64,000 nt of DNA, taken from positions 62,001-126,000 of the forward strand of contig NZ_BBYM01000025.1 in the NCBI RefSeq assembly GCF_001570405.1. Direction: 5' to 3'. The position numbers and the translations under genes were made by a program. Below are positions 15,923 to 24,653 of this stretch, one piece after another. Under the pieces are notes generated by a model. It did not search any database, was not told the DNA's origin, and was given only the letters and a program-made list of their open reading frames with translations. How positions within the stretch are numbered: position 1 is the stretch's first letter; every line of letters begins with the position of its first letter. This stretch comes from Microtetraspora niveoalba (GTDB lineage: Bacteria; Actinomycetota; Actinomycetes; Streptosporangiales; Streptosporangiaceae).

Positions 15923-16498
15923 TCAGCCCGCTGCCGAGGCCCCCGCCGGAGGCGTCTCGGACGCAAGGAGCGCAAGGGTTCCGACGAGGTCCTGAGTCCA
16001 CGTGTATTCGATGACCGGCAATTCGAACCCCATGGTGAACCGCTCGACGAACTCCTTGGTGGGGCGACCGCCGAGTCGCTCATAGAAGGCGATCGCGGGG
16101 ACGTTGTCGCGCAGCACCTCGAGGTAGACCACCCTGCCAGGGTGATGCGTGGCAGCCCAGGAGAAGGCACGGTGTACGAGTTGGCGGCCGATGCCGGAAC
16201 GCTTGTGCCCGGGTTCGACATGGAGGTTGTCGAGCAGGAGACGACCGTCGGATTCGAGGGTGAGGTACACGAATCCCACGAGGGCGGTGCCCTCGGCGGC
16301 GACGAGCAGGCACGAGGCGTGATCCGATTCAGGGGTGACGGCAGCGAGTCGGGTGTTCCACGCGGCCTTGCGCTCGTCGAGCAGTGACCCGTTCAGGTAG
16401 CCGGCGGGCATGATTCCGCTGTAGGCGGTCTGCCAGCTACGGGTGTGCAGTTCCGCGATGCGCTTGGCGTCATCGTGGGTCCCGAATCGGATGTGCAT
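15923..16498 (-). CDS. GNAT-family N-acetyltransferase
   Basis: A 191-residue acetyltransferase. It starts MHIRFGTHDDAKRIAELH and shows the substrate-side SWQTAYSGIMP segment, common in the YhhY/PA4866-like group. The acetyl-CoA pyrophosphate loop is LHVEPGHKRSGIGRQLV, and the last strand is NVPAIAFYERLGG. An upstream in-frame extension looks non-coding, so ATG 16498 was chosen. The acceptor is unknown. It lies between the KAP gene and the debris beside tRNA-Val. Confidence 0.88.
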   Translation of the reverse strand: MHIRFGTHDDAKRIAELHTRSWQTAYSGIMPAGYLNGSLLDERKAAWNTRLAAVTPESDHASCLLVAAEGTALVGFVYLTLESDGRLLLDNLHVEPGHKRSGIGRQLVHRAFSWAATHHPGRVVYLEVLRDNVPAIAFYERLGGRPTKEFVERFTMGFELPVIEYTWTQDLVGTLALLASETPPAGASAAG

Positions 16499-16796
16499 GG
16501 CGTAGAGGTTGGCATAGGCACTGATAGATCCGGTAATCGCCAGGAGTGTCATCCTGAGAGCGGGATGTGCCACGGAAGCGGTGCGGCAGCGTCGGCCCGA
16601 AGGACATGGGCCTGCACACCATCGACCTGCCCGACGACACCCGAGTGATTCGCCGCACCATGACTCAGTCCGTCCTCAGCATCAAAGCGGCCCGGCCCCG
16701 CAAGGCCGGTCGTGTTTCCTAGGGAATCCGTCAAGTATGTGGTGGGACAGAAATGTCAATCATGTTCTGGGGCTGGACAAAGCAGGGCCAGTACAC

Positions 16797-17066
16797 CTAC
16801 CGCTCGACCCCGCGCTCCGCCAGCAGCTCGCGCCAGGTCTTGCCGCCCCGAGGAATCGGCTTGCCGACGTCGGCCAGTTCCTGGACACGGGTGCCCCGCT
16901 CGTAGACGTCTCCGCGGCCCTGCGGATCTTTGACCGAATCGCACGCGATCAGCCACCAGGTGTGGATGAACTCGTTCAACCGACCGAGGTCCAGACTCGC
17001 GCGGACCTCAGCCAGGACGACGTCAAGACCTGCGTCGAACCCATCTCGGTCCTGTGACACGACCAA
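16797..17066 (-). pseudogene. DUF6247-like gene, probably truncated at its 5' end
   Basis: The frame encodes a helical protein ending in RVQELADVGKPIPRGGKTWRE. The series RASLDLGRLNEFIHTWWLIA is typical of small actinobacterial DUF6247-type proteins, often found beside toxin-antitoxin-like partners. Coding similarity appears to go on upstream of the first usable start (TTG 17066) to about 17150 (TPKGPLPEKNLRAIRRAL), but no ATG, GTG or TTG opens that part. The gene therefore looks 5'-truncated. Family naming is from memory of the sequence pattern and is moderate. Confidence 0.5.
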
Positions 17067-17349
17067 CGCTCTACGGATTGCGCGCAGATTCTTCTCCGGA
17101 AGAGGACCTTTGGGAGTGAACTCCTGTGGTTGCGCGCCTATGCCGCCAGTGTACGTACGGGTGCCCAGCGAGGCGCAGCCAATCGCACGACTCCCAGACG
17201 TGCTTCGCCCTCCGGACCCAGCTCTACCGTCCTCGGCGCCTCGGCACCAGCAGGGACGGCCCGAGCCGAGCCCTGGATGGCCAAGTAGCTTCAGGCGAAT
17301 GCGCCGTGCAGGCCGAGTTCATCAGCCGGGCGACCGTGCAGCCGCCACC

Positions 17350-17545
17350 TCGATCCCTTCACGGTGCAGTTGCCGCCGGGCGGGTGGCGAGCCACGCCAC
17401 TGCTTGAGCTTGTTGAATCAGGGTTCGACCACCTTCCGTAGCTGTCGACGCCTCCATCGAAGGCGAGTGGCCACCCGCCTCGGCGGCCTTTGCGCAGCCG
17501 GTTGTGGACCTGGTCGGCGCGTTCGGAGATGGTGGTGCCGATCCG
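17350..17545 (-). pseudogene. IS5-family transposase remnant
   Basis: On the minus strand one frame reads TISERADQVHNRLRKGRRGG followed by a P-L-A-F-D segment. A neighbouring frame reads RKVVEP-stop-FNKLKQWRG. These are the two adjoining C-terminal blocks of IS5-type DDE transposases (IPERADQ...GRRGG and RNVVERCFNRLKQWRG). They are separated by a frameshift and interrupted by a stop. No inverted repeats or N-terminal half could be identified. Confidence 0.7.
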
Positions 17546-17697
17546 ACATGCCGGCGTGGCTCGTCGGATCGCGAGCGCGCCATGAACGCCGTTATGTCCC
17601 CTCGCCCAAGGCGTTCGCGCGAGCGGTCTTCGCCTCCTCGCCCACCAGGTAATGCACGGTCGTGCCCGGCAGGGTGGGCAGCTCGGCCCAGTGGGTG

Positions 17698-17808
17698 ATT
17701 GACAGCGTACGCGCCGCGATGATCTACCAGCGCCGCAGGGCGGAGGCGGACAAGAACATCGCCGACGCGATGAATCGCAAGATCAAAACAGCCAAGATCC
17801 AAAGCTGA
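17698..17808 (+). pseudogene. C-terminal remnant of a tyrosine recombinase (integrase)
   Basis: The frame ending at TGA 17806-17808 reads DSVRAAMIYQRRRAEADKNI and then ADAMNRKIK. This matches the very end of actinobacterial phage/ICE integrases (DSVRAAMIYQHAT...IADAM), including the nucleophilic tyrosine in MIYQ. Everything upstream, including the R-H-x-x-R box, is missing. It points at tRNA-Val 57 bp away and is followed by its own terminator, the normal position of an integrase beside its attachment site. Confidence 0.72.
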
Positions 17809-17826
17809 TGGCACGTTAATGGCACG

Positions 17827-17861
17827 AAGCCCCGTGGCGTGATCGCTACGGGGCTTGTTTT
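17827..17861 (+). terminator. Rho-independent terminator after the integrase remnant
   Basis: A perfect 9-bp stem (AAGCCCCGT / ACGGGGCTT) with a 12-nt loop is followed by GTTTT. It sits between the integrase stop and the 3' end of tRNA-Val. Confidence 0.8.
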
Positions 17862-17864
17862 GGC

Positions 17865-17939
17865 TGGTGGGCGGTACTGGGTTCGAACCAGTGACCCCTC
17901 GCTTGTAAGGCGAGTGCTCTACCGCTGAGCTAACCGCCC
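17865..17939 (-). tRNA. tRNA-Val (anticodon TAC), CCA encoded
   Basis: The minus strand folds as a tRNA: acceptor GGGCGGT/ACCGCCC, D-arm with TTAGCTCAGCGGTAGAGC, anticodon arm CTCGC-CTTACAA-GCGAG (anticodon TAC, valine), and T-arm with GGTTCGAACCC. The 3' CCA is encoded. The 3' end faces the integrase remnant, so this tRNA gene is the likely former attachment site. Confidence 0.97.
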
Positions 17940-18165
17940 CAGACGGGACTACACCTTACGACACCGGGACGCCTTTCAGCACATCGGGAGATCGACGCGC
18001 GCCCACTCTCGGCAGTCCTCGCGCTCCCGGGATCGCCGCCCGCGCCCCCTCCCAGCGGTTCTCGCGCCCTCAGGAGCGTCCCCGGCCACCGTCCGGCTCG
18101 CGAAGCCGCGTCCCCTGGACGATGGCCGCGGGACGCCGGAAGGGCACTTCCCCGTCGCGCGGCCA

Positions 18166-19131
18166 TCACGGCGACGAGGGCTCACGGCCGTCGAGCAGGG
18201 TCTCCGGGGTCCAGTCGGCGCCCATGCCGGGCACGCCGGCCGCCTGCCAGCCGAGCAGGGCCGCGCCCAGCATGCCCGCGTGTACGCCGAGGGCCGCCGG
18301 ACGGAGCTCCGGGGGCTCGCAGAAGGCGAGCCGCGCGGCGAGCCGTTCGCGCAGCGGATCGAACAGGACGCCTCCCGCCTCCCCGAGCCCGCCGCCGATG
18401 ACGATCAGCGAGGGGTCGAGCAGCAGCGTGTACGACGCCAGCGAGATCGCCAGCGCCTCGATCGCCTCGTCGAAGACCTCCCGCGCCGCCGCGTCGCCGG
18501 AGGCCGCCAGCTCGACGACGTCCTTCGCCGTGGCCGTACGGCCGGAGCGCCGCTCGTAGCGGCGGGCGACGGAGGACGCGGACGCGTAGGTCTCCAGGCA
18601 GCCGATCTGGCCGCATGCGCACGGCTCGCCGGAGGGCCAGACGGTGGTGTGGCCGATCTCGCCGGCCCATCCATGGGCGCCGCCGTACGGCTCGCCGCGG
18701 ACGACGACGGCGCCCGCGATGCCGGTGCCGATGGGGAGGAACAGGAAGTCGGGCACGTGGCGCCCGGCGCCGAACACGCTCTCGGCCAGCCCCCCGGTGC
18801 GTACGTCGTGCCCGAGACGGGCGGGGACGTCGCCGGGCACGAACTCCTCGGCGGGCACGTCGCGCCAGCCGATGTTGGCGGAGTAGACGGCCGTGGAGGA
18901 GGTGACGATGCCGGGCACGGCGAGGCCGACGCCGGAGGGCTCCGCGCCGAAACGGGAGCGCCCGTGCCCGGCCAGCTCGCCCACGTACGCATGGATGGCG
19001 GCGACCACGGCCGCCGCGCCCCGCTCGCGCTCCGTCGGACGCCCCGGGAACGGGGTCACCTCGCCGGAGCTCGTGACGAGCCCGCCCTTCATCGACGTAC
19101 CGCCCACATCGAGGGCAACCACGTAACTCAC
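18166..19131 (-). CDS. ROK-family sugar kinase (glucokinase-like)
   Basis: A 321-residue cytoplasmic kinase. The phosphate-binding DVGGTSMKGG lies at the N-terminus, the second ATP motif is LPIGTGIAGAVV, the catalytic-base region is HGWAGEIGHTTV, and the zinc motif is CACGQIGCLE, diagnostic of ROK proteins. There is no helix-turn-helix, so it is an enzyme and not a NagC-type repressor. Glucose or another hexose is the likely substrate. The start is uncertain: GTG 19131 begins the conserved SYVVALDVGG; a TTG 12 codons upstream has no better ribosome-binding site. Confidence 0.9.
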   Translation of the reverse strand: MSYVVALDVGGTSMKGGLVTSSGEVTPFPGRPTERERGAAAVVAAIHAYVGELAGHGRSRFGAEPSGVGLAVPGIVTSSTAVYSANIGWRDVPAEEFVPGDVPARLGHDVRTGGLAESVFGAGRHVPDFLFLPIGTGIAGAVVVRGEPYGGAHGWAGEIGHTTVWPSGEPCACGQIGCLETYASASSVARRYERRSGRTATAKDVVELAASGDAAAREVFDEAIEALAISLASYTLLLDPSLIVIGGGLGEAGGVLFDPLRERLAARLAFCEPPELRPAALGVHAGMLGAALLGWQAAGVPGMGADWTPETLLDGREPSSP

Positions 19132-19209
19132 CCGGACATCGTCGTCACCAAAGGACGTTTTCGCCAAATCCGGCAGCAGAACGGGCGGATCGGGAACGTC
19201 CGAGGACGA

Positions 19210-19521
19210 TCAGGAACGCCCGAGGACACGGCTGAGCGCCGCCGCCACCTCCGCCGACAGGTCGGGCGACCCGGATGTGGAGACCAGCGACTCGCAGGAA
19301 CGAGCGGTCCGTACGGCGCCGCACGAGCGGCACTCGACCTCGCCGAGCCGGCAGATCAGCGCGGTGGAACCGCACGAGACGCACGCGTCGAGATCGAGAT
19401 CGTGTGCTTTCTGGCAGTCCGGGCAGATCAGGACCTGCGTCTCGTGGCGCACCCCGCGTTTCCAGGGACTCGCGCCGCGGGCCGGGTCGGTCTGCCGGGC
19501 CCCGCAACGGAAGCAGGGCAT
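19210..19521 (-). CDS. Zinc-ribbon protein
   Basis: A 103-residue protein with four CxxC-type pairs: CFRC near the start, CPDC, CVSC and CRSC, spaced so as to form two zinc ribbons. A short helical tail (LSAEVAAALSRVLGRS) follows. Small proteins of this type are conserved in actinobacteria, but their function is not known to me. It is followed on the same strand by the ROK gene 78 nt away. Confidence 0.72.
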   Translation of the reverse strand: MPCFRCGARQTDPARGASPWKRGVRHETQVLICPDCQKAHDLDLDACVSCGSTALICRLGEVECRSCGAVRTARSCESLVSTSGSPDLSAEVAAALSRVLGRS

Positions 19522-19543
19522 CTTCGCCTCCCGTATGGCAGGG

Positions 19544-19630
19544 TCACAGGTGTGTGAGCACCTTCCGGTACATCACAGGTGTGTGAGCACCTTCCGGTAC
19601 ATCACAGGTGTGTGAGCACCTTCCGGTACT
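19544..19630. repeat. 29-bp tandem triplication of the peroxiredoxin gene tail
   Basis: Three adjacent 29-bp copies start at 19544, 19573 and 19602, each TCACAGGTGTGTGAGCACC and then TTCCGGTAC plus one variable base (A, A, T). The copy at 19602 is the coding end of the peroxiredoxin gene on the minus strand (YRKVLTHL and TGA). The other two are exact duplicates in the spacer. As 29 is not a multiple of 3, the extra copies are out of frame. Confidence 0.93.
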
Positions 19631-20057
19631 CGGTGACGTCACGCGCCGCCCCGATCGGGTTCACGACCTTCCAGCGGATGACGCCCTCGCGGTCGAGGAT
19701 GAAGGTGCCGCGCACGGCGACACCCTTCTCCTCGTCGAACACACCGTACGCCCGGGCCACCTCACCGTGCGGCCAGAAGTCCGAGAGCATGGAGAAGGTG
19801 TAACCCTCCCGGTCGGCCCAGGCCCGGTGGGTGAAGACGGAGTCGACCGAAACGGTCAGCACCTCGACGTCGTCGGCGACCGAGGGGAGGAGATCGTCAC
19901 GGATCGCGGTCAGCTCCCCGTGGCACACGCCGGTGAACGCCAGAGGGTAGAAGACGAGCACCACCACGCGGCCCCGGAGGTCCGAGAGACGGACGGGGGC
20001 GCCGTGCTGGTCCTGGAGTTCGAAATCCGGAGCCTGTTCCCCGACTTCCACCGACAT
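19602..20057 (-). CDS. Peroxiredoxin, AhpE/1-Cys type
   Basis: A 151-residue thioredoxin-fold peroxidase. The peroxidatic cysteine lies in YPLAFTGVCHGELTAIRDD, where the T-x-x-C motif is intact. The conserved arginine is in the FILDREGVIRWKV region. No resolving cysteine is seen, so reduction by an external thiol (mycothiol/mycoredoxin, as for AhpE) is likely. A GGGGAGG site precedes the ATG. Its stop codon sits in a tandemly repeated 29-bp unit. Next to DUF3052 and aceE this order is conserved in many actinomycetes. Confidence 0.93.
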   Translation of the reverse strand: MSVEVGEQAPDFELQDQHGAPVRLSDLRGRVVVLVFYPLAFTGVCHGELTAIRDDLLPSVADDVEVLTVSVDSVFTHRAWADREGYTFSMLSDFWPHGEVARAYGVFDEEKGVAVRGTFILDREGVIRWKVVNPIGAARDVTEYRKVLTHL

Positions 20058-20136
20058 GCGCGCCTCCCCTGGCCTGATCGCACATCATCCTGCCGCACGG
20101 CGTCGCCGGGCCGTACGGCAGGGCGTCGGCGTCAGC

Positions 20137-20565
20137 TCAGCGGCGGGCCTTCGGGGCCACGAGCCGCGTTCCCGACCAGTCCCGGGCGGCGCTGATGCTG
20201 CTCGTCTGGGAGAGTCCGGCGGTCGTCGCGTCCTCACCGATGTCACTGGGCTCCACGTGGCCCTCACGGCCCGCCTTGGGGGTCAGCAGCCAGATCTGGC
20301 CTCCGTCGGCGAGTGCGGTCATGGCATCGCTGAGAGCGTCGAACAGATCGCCGTCACCGTCGCGCCACCACAGCAGCACCACGTCGACGACGTCCTCGTA
20401 CTCCTCGTCCACCAGCTCGTTGCCGGTCAGCTCCTCGATGGACTCGCGCAGTGCTTCGTCGCAGTCCTCGTCCCAGCCGACTTCCTGCACCACCTGACCG
20501 GCTTTGAGGCCGAGTCGTTCGGCCAGGCCGCGCTCGCCCTGCGCCTGACCCGCGGTCGCGCTCAC
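20137..20565 (-). CDS. DUF3052 protein
   Basis: A 142-residue acidic protein: AERLGLKAGQVVQEVGWDED, then ALRESIEELTG and DVVLLWWRDGDGDLFDALSDAM, and IWLLTPKAGREGHVEPSDIGE. These blocks define the actinobacterial DUF3052 family. GTG 20565 follows AGGAGGG and is clearly the start, so a longer upstream frame is not used. The function is unknown; the neighbourhood beside the pyruvate dehydrogenase gene is conserved across the phylum. Confidence 0.92.
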   Translation of the reverse strand: MSATAGQAQGERGLAERLGLKAGQVVQEVGWDEDCDEALRESIEELTGNELVDEEYEDVVDVVLLWWRDGDGDLFDALSDAMTALADGGQIWLLTPKAGREGHVEPSDIGEDATTAGLSQTSSISAARDWSGTRLVAPKARR

Positions 20566-20701
20566 GTTTATCCCTCCTGCTTGGGTGACCCCGCCTGCAA
20601 TGCGGTTGTCCGGCTCCTCTGAGAGCCATGCTTCGGCACAGTCCACACGCTGTGACCCACCGTCGTCAACGGTCGCCACGACCGGTGACCCGCACCGTTA
20701 T

Positions 20702-21112
20702 CTATAAACCCGACAAAAACGACAAACGAACACGCCGGTCGGGGTTGTCCACGTTGAGATCGACGAGGGACACCGACTGCCAGGTGCCCAGCGCGAGGCG
20801 CCCCTCCAGCACCGGAAGCGTCGCGTATGGCGGGATGATCGCGGGCATGACATGGGATCTTCCGTGCCCCCGGGAGCCGTGGGCATGCCTCCACCGGTCA
20901 TCCGCGGGAAGCAGGTGGCCGAGCGCGGCGAGAAGGTCCTCGTCGCTGTCCGACCCCAGTTCGATGAGCGCGATCCCCGCCGTCGCGTGCGGCACGAAGA
21001 CGTGCAGCAGTCCGTCTCCCCCGCACTCGCGCGCGAACTCCTCGCACTCACGTGTGATGTCGTGCACCCGCTCGCGAGAGCCGGTCCGCACCGCGATCTC
21101 TCTGGATTTCAC
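20702..21112 (-). CDS. YjbQ/UPF0047 family protein
   Basis: A 136-residue protein with the family's conserved features: TGSRERVHDITRE at the N-terminus, LLHVFVPHATAGIALIE in the core (His and Thr near the active cleft), and LGTWQSVSLVDLN at the C-terminus. Members have secondary thiamine-phosphate synthase activity in vitro; the true role is unsettled. It starts 9 nt after the DUF1918 stop, so the two form an operon. Confidence 0.9.
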   Translation of the reverse strand: MKSREIAVRTGSRERVHDITRECEEFARECGGDGLLHVFVPHATAGIALIELGSDSDEDLLAALGHLLPADDRWRHAHGSRGHGRSHVMPAIIPPYATLPVLEGRLALGTWQSVSLVDLNVDNPDRRVRLSFLSGL

Positions 21113-21121
21113 AGCGCGATA

Positions 21122-21316
21122 TTACGATCCCCGCTGAGCTGGGACGACGACAGCGTCCGGGCCGGGGAACACCAGGCCGGTGTGTCCGTCGTCGAAACGG
21201 ACGACGTACGGCGGCTCGCCACCGGGCCCGCGTACCTCGATGATCTCGCCGCGCTTGTCATGCTCGCCCACGACGGTCCCATGCACCAGGAGCCGGTCAC
21301 CCACCGTTGCCTGCAT
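21122..21316 (-). CDS. DUF1918 protein
   Basis: A 64-residue beta-barrel-like protein: MQATVGDRLLVHG, then RGEIIEVRGPGGEPPYVVRF and the DDGHTGLVFPGPDA end, which is the whole DUF1918 domain. GGGAGG precedes the ATG. Function unknown. First gene of the DUF1918-yjbQ operon. Confidence 0.9.
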   Translation of the reverse strand: MQATVGDRLLVHGTVVGEHDKRGEIIEVRGPGGEPPYVVRFDDGHTGLVFPGPDAVVVPAQRGS

Positions 21317-21827
21317 CTCGTTTCCTCCCTCTCTCTCCAGAGCCTGATACGGCTTTCGCCCACAGGGAAGGGGAGTAACCCATCCTCCGTAAGAGGGAGG
21401 AACAACGCATACCGAAACGTTACGCTGTCCCATCGCCCCGCGCTCGGCGGATGGCCGGCGGGTTACGCCGGGGACACCGAGGAGGCGTACGCGCCGGGCG
21501 GGACGGGCAGGACGGGGAGCGGGAGACGGCCGGCCGCCACGCCGGAACGGCGCCTCGGCCACCGCGCGAGGCGGCACGGGAAAGGCCGGCGCGGCGTGGC
21601 CGGGGCGGCGGCCGCACGGGGAGACTCAGCGGGTTGATCCCCCGGACAGGGACGAGGCTGGGCAGTCTGCCAGAATCGTCCTACCATCGGTGGTCTAGGC
21701 CATGTATCCCTGCCTGCCAGCAGGGACATCCTGGTTACCCGGCAGTAGAGATGCACTTTCCGGGGCAAGCGGCCAGGATGGAAGTGCCTAGACAAAGACA
21801 TAGTCCATCCTCGGAAGGCGAGACCCA
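21317..21827. other. Long spacer upstream of aceE
   Basis: About 510 bp without a supported gene. It should contain the divergent promoters of DUF1918 and aceE. A hairpin CCCTGC-CTGCCA-GCAGGG (21708-21725) lies ~100 nt before aceE, possibly in its untranslated leader. The sequence is less GC-biased close to aceE. I could not identify a riboswitch or a clear -35/-10 pair. Confidence 0.4.
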
Positions 21828-24578
21828 GTGGCTTCCGGACGCCAGCGCTTCTCGATCATCAGTGACGGCCTACCCAGCCAGTTGCCTGATGTCGACCCGA
21901 GCGAGACCAGGGAATGGCTCGAATCGCTCGACAACGTCATCAAGACGGAGGGCCGCACCCGCGCCCGATATCTGATGCTCCGACTGCTGGAGCGGGCCCG
22001 TGAGCACCAGGTCGGCGTGCCCGGCCTGCGCAGCACGGACTACATCAACACCATTCCACCGGAGAGAGAGCCCTGGTTCCCCGGCGACGAGTACGTCGAG
22101 CGCCGCATCCGGGCCTACATCCGGTGGAACGCCGCCGTCATGGTCACCCGGGCCAACGCTCGCACCAACGTCGGCGGCCATATCGCGACGTACGCGTCCG
22201 CGGCCTCGCTGTACGAGGTGGGCTTCAACCACTTCTTCCGCGGCAAGGACCACGGCGAGTCGGGCGACCAGGTGTTCATCCAGGGGCACGCGGCGCCGGG
22301 CATCTACGCCCGCGCCTTCCTGGAGGGCCGTCTGTCGGCTCCCGAGCTGGACGCGTTCCGGCAGGAGCTGTCCCACGGGATCAAGGGCCTGCCGTCCTAC
22401 CCGCACCCGCGGCTCATGCCGGACTTCTGGGAGTTCCCCACGGTCTCGATGGGCCTGGGGCCGATCGGCGCCATCTACCAGGCGCGGTTCAACCGCTACC
22501 TGCTGAACCGCAAGATCAAGGACACCAGCCGCAGCCACGTGTGGTGCTTCCTCGGCGACGGCGAGATGGACGAGCCCGAGTCGCTCGGCGCGATCGGCCT
22601 GGCGGCGCGTGAGGAGCTGGACAACCTCACCTTCGTCATCAACTGCAACCTGCAGCGCCTCGACGGACCGGTACGCGGCAACGGGAAGATCATCCAGGAG
22701 CTGGAGTCCTACTTCCGCGGCGCAGGCTGGAACGTCATCAAGGTCGTCTGGGGCCGCGACTGGGACCCCCTGCTCGCCGCCGACGTGGACGGCGTCCTCG
22801 TCAACCAGATGAACACCACGCCCGACGGCCAGTTCCAGACGTACTCCGTCGAGACCGGCGAGTACATCCGGGAGCACTTCTTCGGCAGCGACCCGCGGCT
22901 GCGCAAGATGGTCGAGCACCTGACGGACGACGACATCCGCAAGCTGTCGCGCGGCGGCCACGACTACCGCAAGGTCTACGCCGCGTTCAAGGCGGCCCGC
23001 GAGCACGTCGGCCAGCCGACCGTCATCCTCGCCCAGACCATCAAGGGCTGGACCCTCGGCAAGGACTTCGAGGCGCGCAACGCGACGCACCAGATGAAGA
23101 AGATGTCGAAGGCCGAGCTCAAGGAGTTCCGCGACCGGCTCTACCTGCCGATCCCGGACAAGGACCTCGAAGGCGACCTCCCACCGTACTTCCACCCCGG
23201 TGAGGACAACGAGGAGATCGCCTACATGAAGGAGCGCCGGGCCGCGCTCGGCGGTTTCCTGCCGAAACGGCACACCCGGGCCAAGGCGCTCAAACTGCCC
23301 GGCGACGACGTGTACAAGCAGCTCGCCAAGGGCTCCGGCAAGCAGAACGTCGCCACCACCATGGCGTTCGTCCGGCTGCTGAAGGACCTCATGCGGGACA
23401 AGGAGATCGGCCACCGGTTCGTGCCGATCATCCCCGACGAGGCGCGCACCTTCGGCGTCGACGCGATGTTCCCGACCGCCAAGATCTACTCGCCGCACGG
23501 GCAGACGTACGAGGCGGTCGACCGCGAGCTGCTGCTGTCGTACAAGGAGTCAACCGAGGGCCAGATCCTGCACGAGGGCATCAGCGAGGCCGGCTCGATG
23601 GGCTCGGTCCTCGCCGTCGGCACCTCGTACGCCACGCACGGCGAGCACATGATCCCGATCTACATCTTCTACTCGATGTTCGGGTTCCAGCGCACCGCCG
23701 ACCAGATGTGGCAGCTCGCCGACCAGATGGGCCGCGGCTTCCTGCTCGGCGCGACCGCCGGCCGCACCACGCTGAACGGCGAGGGCCTCCAGCACGAGGA
23801 CGGCCACACGCCGCTCATCGCCTCGACCAACCCGGCCGTCGTCTCCTACGACCCGGCCTGGGCGTTCGAGATCGCGCACATCGTCAAGGACGGCCTGCGC
23901 AGGATGTACGGCGAGTCGCCGGAGAACGTCTTCTACTACCTCACCGTCTACAACGAGCCGTACCCGCAGCCCGCGCAGCCGGCGGACGTGGACGTCGAGG
24001 GCATCCTCAAGGGCCTGTACCTGTTCGCCCCCGCTCCCTCGACCGGGGGGCCGAAGGCCAACATCCTGGCCTCCGGCGTCGCCGGGCCGTGGGCGCTGGA
24101 GGCGCAGCGTCTCCTCGCCGAGGACTGGGGCGTCGACGCGGCGGTCTGGTCGGCCACCTCCTGGGCCGAGTTGCGCAGGGAGGCCCTCGCCGTCGAGGAG
24201 CACAACCTGCTCAACCCCGACGCCGAGCAGCGCGTGCCGTACGTCACGAGGAAGCTGTCCGAGGTGCAGGGCCCGTTCGTGGGCGTCAGCGACTACATGC
24301 GGGCCGTGCAGGACCAGATCGCCCAGTGGGTGCCCGGCGACTGGAGCTCGCTCGGCACCGACGGGTTCGGCCTGTCCGACACGCGTTCGGCGCTGCGCCG
24401 CCACTTCCACGTGGACGCGGCGTCGATCACGCTGGCGGTGCTGACCCAGCTCGCCCGGCGCGGCGAGGTCAAGCCCGAGGTGCTGCGCGAGGCGATCGCC
24501 CGCTACCACCTGAAGAACGGCGTGACCGAGGTCGGCGCTCCGGCCGAGAGCAACGACACCCAGTCGATGGGCGTGTAG
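21828..24578 (+). CDS. aceE: Pyruvate dehydrogenase E1 component, homodimeric type
   Basis: A 916-residue enzyme, the usual length for homodimeric E1. It decarboxylates pyruvate with thiamine diphosphate and passes the acetyl group to the E2 lipoyl domain. The thiamine/magnesium motif [10 protein letters not shown] begins at ~residue 243 and ends at [12 protein letters not shown]. The catalytic histidine region [10 protein letters not shown] and the C-terminal transketolase-like part ([12 protein letters not shown]-type block, here [12 protein letters not shown]) are present. GTG 21828 starts [11 protein letters not shown], preceded by GGAAGG. No E2 or E3 gene lies nearby, as is usual in actinobacteria. 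Confidence 0.97.
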   Translation: MASGRQRFSIISDGLPSQLPDVDPSETREWLESLDNVIKTEGRTRARYLMLRLLERAREHQVGVPGLRSTDYINTIPPEREPWFPGDEYVERRIRAYIRWNAAVMVTRANARTNVGGHIATYASAASLYEVGFNHFFRGKDHGESGDQVFIQGHAAPGIYARAFLEGRLSAPELDAFRQELSHGIKGLPSYPHPRLMPDFWEFPTVSMGLGPIGAIYQARFNRYLLNRKIKDTSRSHVWCFLGDGEMDEPESLGAIGLAAREELDNLTFVINCNLQRLDGPVRGNGKIIQELESYFRGAGWNVIKVVWGRDWDPLLAADVDGVLVNQMNTTPDGQFQTYSVETGEYIREHFFGSDPRLRKMVEHLTDDDIRKLSRGGHDYRKVYAAFKAAREHVGQPTVILAQTIKGWTLGKDFEARNATHQMKKMSKAELKEFRDRLYLPIPDKDLEGDLPPYFHPGEDNEEIAYMKERRAALGGFLPKRHTRAKALKLPGDDVYKQLAKGSGKQNVATTMAFVRLLKDLMRDKEIGHRFVPIIPDEARTFGVDAMFPTAKIYSPHGQTYEAVDRELLLSYKESTEGQILHEGISEAGSMGSVLAVGTSYATHGEHMIPIYIFYSMFGFQRTADQMWQLADQMGRGFLLGATAGRTTLNGEGLQHEDGHTPLIASTNPAVVSYDPAWAFEIAHIVKDGLRRMYGESPENVFYYLTVYNEPYPQPAQPADVDVEGILKGLYLFAPAPSTGGPKANILASGVAGPWALEAQRLLAEDWGVDAAVWSATSWAELRREALAVEEHNLLNPDAEQRVPYVTRKLSEVQGPFVGVSDYMRAVQDQIAQWVPGDWSSLGTDGFGLSDTRSALRRHFHVDAASITLAVLTQLARRGEVKPEVLREAIARYHLKNGVTEVGAPAESNDTQSMGV

Positions 24579-24616
24579 CTCCCAGGTCTCCGGGTCCGCC
24601 GAGGCGGACCCGCCCT

Positions 24617-24648
24617 CCGGGCCCCGGACACTCGTGTCCGGGGCCCGG
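24617..24648. terminator. Bidirectional terminator after aceE
   Basis: Perfect 15-bp arms CCGGGCCCCGGACAC / GTGTCCGGGGCCCGG are separated by 2 nt, a very strong stem between the convergent ends of aceE and the sigma-factor fusion gene. A weaker hairpin (GGGTCCGCC/CGGACCC) precedes it. Confidence 0.82.
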
Positions 24649-24653
24649 TCGTC

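Noticed and set aside
16567-16722. Short plus-strand frame ending in TMTQSVLSIKAARPRKAGRVS
   Set aside because: Its residues look natural and it may be the end of a lost gene, but without a ribosome-binding site, family match or upstream part it cannot be supported as a gene.
19544-19630. CRISPR-like array of regularly spaced repeats (also 2257-2416)
   Set aside because: The units are directly adjacent tandem copies without variable spacers, there are no cas genes, and one unit is the end of a coding gene.
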